A stretch of 55,223 nt of DNA from JALYNX01 sp963746905 (GTDB lineage Bacteria; Actinomycetota; Acidimicrobiia; Spongiisociales; ZC4RG35), in the NCBI GenBank assembly GCA_963746905.1, contig CAVVCY010000004.1:1-55223 (forward strand). The letters run 5' to 3'. The translations under genes and the position numbers were made by a program. How positions within the stretch are numbered: position 1 is the stretch's first letter; every line of letters begins with the position of its first letter. The notes under the pieces were generated by a model. It did no database searches and was not told the DNA's origin. It saw nothing but the letters and a program-made list of their open reading frames with translations. Positions 53,322 through 55,223 of the stretch are shown piece after piece.

Positions 53322-54133
53322 TCAGCCGTCGAGGAGACTGACGATGGAAGCCACCGAATCGGGGATCGAGCGGTGCCGTCGACCCGAATCAGCCGGGCGT
53401 CGAATTCCTCCACCTGGTTTGCGACCGACTCCATCACCTCCCACGAGGTCTCCAGAAAGCCTCGTCGAACATCGGGCGATAGCCCGATCAGGCGCTCGGA
53501 CCGCCACGTTCCTCGAGACGCTCCTCACAGGCTGAGAGGGGTGTCTCCACCACGATGATGAACGCGGGCGGTGGCATCGCAGCCAGGTACACACCAAGGC
53601 CGGCCTCGTCGGCAGGGCCAAAGCCGTATCCGAACAACGCCACCGCACGCTGACAGAAGCCCTCGTCGATGATCAGGGATTCGAACTGTTCGGCATCGGT
53701 CGCAATTTGATAGAGCGCCATGAGATTCAGAAGCCAGCCGAGCACCAGATCCTGACCTCGGTCTCGATCACTGCGCTCGCGTTGGGCAGCGAGGATCGCC
53801 TCCATGACGGGGATGAGCGCCGAGAAAGCGGACAAGGGCATCGAAGCGATCGGTGGATCTGGCATATGCCCCCTTCCAGAGGCGGCTCTTATCGGACCTC
53901 GAAACTAGCGCTGCCGCCCGGGACGAGGCGTCGTGGCCATGGGCGGCGACGGCGGACCGAACTGCCTCCTCGAGGCCGACGGCACCCTCCAGCGAAGAGG
54001 CCAACTCCCGCGCCAATGTCGTCTTGCCCGCGCCCGGTGCGCCGAGGAATTCAACGACGGGCAAGGAGGCCTCCCACACCGAAGCTTTGGCGGCTAGTAG
54101 TACCTCTTCATAGGGATGCTCGGTGTCGATCAC
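53322..54133 (-). CDS. P-loop nucleotide kinase-like protein (frameshifts)
   Basis: About 270 residues after repair. The N-terminal Walker A VVEFLGAPGAGKTTLARELA is clear. Further pieces in other frames read ALIPVMEAILAAQRERSDRD, LIIDEGFCQRAVALFGYGF (Walker B-like, DEG) and FIIVVETPLSACEERLEERG, typical of deoxynucleoside or adenylylsulfate-kinase-like folds, then VMESVANQVEEFDARLIRVD and the end SVASIVSLLDG. Breaks lie near 53820, 53500 and 53380. The start overlaps the next gene upstream by four bases. Substrate unknown. Confidence 0.65.
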
Positions 54134-54807
54134 AACTCGCCCGGCCCCCGGCTGTAGGGTCTGAATCGCTTCACCTTGGCCCGGTGCTCCTCGAAACCGA
54201 GATCGACCTTGCGGCTCCGAAGTGTCTCCAATGAGGCAGTCGGCACGATGACGAGATCCGGAATCGGAATGCCTTTGTATTCCTTCAGTTCGTACCTGGC
54301 GAGCCAGCTAGTTCGCAAACCTGTCTGAAGACGAGGCCCGTCGATCGGAGTCGCCATACGCTGGAGTTCGTCGAGGGGGTAGCGCTCGGCGATGACGACC
54401 TCGCCGGAACGAGCTGCGGCTCGTGCGCTCTCGGCGAGATGTCTTCGTCTGCGTGCCAACAGTGCCCATTTGACCTTTTCGGTGATTCGGGCCACCCGGG
54501 TCAGGAGACCCCTGGATGGAAACCCGTTCTCGACTCGATGGCGCTCCATGCTTCCAGGCTTGTTGAGCGCCTTGAACACGACTCCGGTCTTGGGTTGACC
54601 GAAGTAGAGGTGACGAACTGCCAGTTTCCAACGAAGCCACGATGCGAGATCCCGGCTGAGCCGGGTCTTGCCGGCACCATCGGCGCCGATCAGAGCGATT
54701 ACCACGCCACCACCAGTCAAGGTCTTGGGCTTAACGCCGAAACCGAGTTTGCGAAATGGCCGTGACCGCAGGAGACGCCGAGACGCCTGCTTGGCGAGAA
54801 CCCTCAT
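54130..54807 (-). CDS. Thymidylate kinase-like P-loop protein
   Basis: A 225-residue protein with Walker A ALIGADGAGKTRLSRDLASW, a lid-like basic region (WALLARRRRHLAESARAAAR), GEVVIAERYPLDELQ matching the DRY/ERY-type nucleotide kinase motif, and PDLVIVPTASLETLRSRK. It resembles dTMP-kinase-like proteins found in polysaccharide and unknown clusters, not the housekeeping Tmk. Four-base overlaps on both sides place it in one operon with its neighbours. Confidence 0.75.
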   Translation of the reverse strand: MRVLAKQASRRLLRSRPFRKLGFGVKPKTLTGGGVVIALIGADGAGKTRLSRDLASWLRWKLAVRHLYFGQPKTGVVFKALNKPGSMERHRVENGFPSRGLLTRVARITEKVKWALLARRRRHLAESARAAARSGEVVIAERYPLDELQRMATPIDGPRLQTGLRTSWLARYELKEYKGIPIPDLVIVPTASLETLRSRKVDLGFEEHRAKVKRFRPYSRGPGEL

Positions 54808-55223
54808 ACGCGGCTCACGTTCGTACTTTCGAAGCTGCGTCTTGAGCGACCGCTTGCAGGATCGCGAAGAAACCGCCAGCCTGGGCCGTCGCCTTCGGCG
54901 AGACGATGAAACTCGATGACCTCGTCGGGACCGATCCCGAGCCCGCTCGAAGTGACAGCTTCGACAAGAGTCTCCCGCTCCACTTGATTCGCCAACCAGC
55001 CCAATTCCCTCTTGATTGAGGCGGGCAGCGGGCTAGTCCCGGTACAGCGGGCGCGGAGCCTTTGTCGGGTCGTGGTTTTCAGCACAACTCTCACATAGAA
55101 AACGACGAACTCCTGGCCACGCTGGGAACCGGCACACCGTTCAGCTGGCGAGAACCCTCGAACAGCCAAGCCTCGATTGGGAGGTGGTGGTTCTTGACCA
55201 GTTGCTCCCCGAGGATCAGCTGA
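54804..55223 (-). CDS. Unidentified protein, partial, probably frameshifted
   Basis: The gene runs off the right edge. Its end (ELGWLANQVERETLVEAVTS, GPDEVIEFHRLAEGDGPGWR, stop at 54804) overlaps the kinase-like gene by four bases. Towards the edge another frame looks more protein-like (LGEQLVKNHHLPIEAWLFEG), so a frame break near 55090 is likely. I do not recognise a family. The context suggests a shared pathway with the two P-loop proteins downstream. Confidence 0.4.
   Translation of the reverse strand, partial: SADPRGATGQEPPPPNRGLAVRGFSPAERCAGSQRGQEFVVFYVRVVLKTTTRQRLRARCTGTSPLPASIKRELGWLANQVERETLVEAVTSSGLGIGPDEVIEFHRLAEGDGPGWRFLRDPASGRSRRSFESTNVSRV

Overview
The window is high-GC DNA of an actinobacterium (Actinomycetota). 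The marker genes are a WhiB-family regulator with an AT-hook (WhiB7 type), RDD, PspC and DUF4032 proteins, a DUF222/HNH gene, and several genes whose only promoter signal is a TANNNT hexamer 5-10 bases before the start codon. Poly-threonine linkers and FG-GAP-like surface proteins fit class Acidimicrobiia; that placement is an inference.

Layout. 1-1,905: ilvN (fragment) and ilvB behind a complete branched-chain amino-acid attenuator (promoter, leader peptide MKTNPTVAVLLLIE, two hairpins). 1,961-10,741: amino-sugar and glycan cluster (ROK kinase, DUF4032 protein, SIS deaminase/isomerase, nagA, GH3 hexosaminidase, GH13 alpha-glucosidase, UgpC/MsmK-type ATPase). 10,761-13,813: GNAT, SnoaL-like, patatin and acyltransferase genes. 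13,810-16,549: divergent ilvC and ilvD. 16,589-25,371: RDD protein, NAD-dependent formate dehydrogenase, FAD oxidoreductase, aat, universal stress protein, and a form II coxSLM operon. 25,589-28,896: TlpA-like lipoprotein, two VOC paralogues flanking a DUF222-HNH gene, a CAT-anticodon tRNA, a MORN-like gene. 28,967-33,958: membrane sensor protein, SpoIIE phosphatase, di-haem membrane cytochrome, and a candidate small RNA on the other strand. 34,123-43,995: aldehyde dehydrogenase, DEAD-box helicase/RRM, TauE, a PspC/LiaF-like envelope-stress module with its two-component system, an amidohydrolase, DUF1684. 44,011-45,516: whiB7 with its own promoter, upstream ORF and terminator (a second attenuator), then a principal-type sigma factor. 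45,623-55,223: a membrane protein, large secreted proteins (G8/beta-helix lipoprotein, two paralogues sharing a repetitive C-terminal domain) and P-loop kinase-like genes.

Two themes stand out. First, two independent translation-coupled attenuators are visible (ilvB and whiB7). Second, about 65-base palindromic units recur at three gene ends, singly or as inverted pairs (REPIN-like).

Caveat: at least twenty single-base frameshifts interrupt otherwise well conserved genes (ilvB, formate dehydrogenase, SpoIIE phosphatase, pspC, amidohydrolase and all the large secreted genes), and they become denser towards the right end. I read most of them as assembly indels, not real pseudogenes, and give the reconstructed gene spans.
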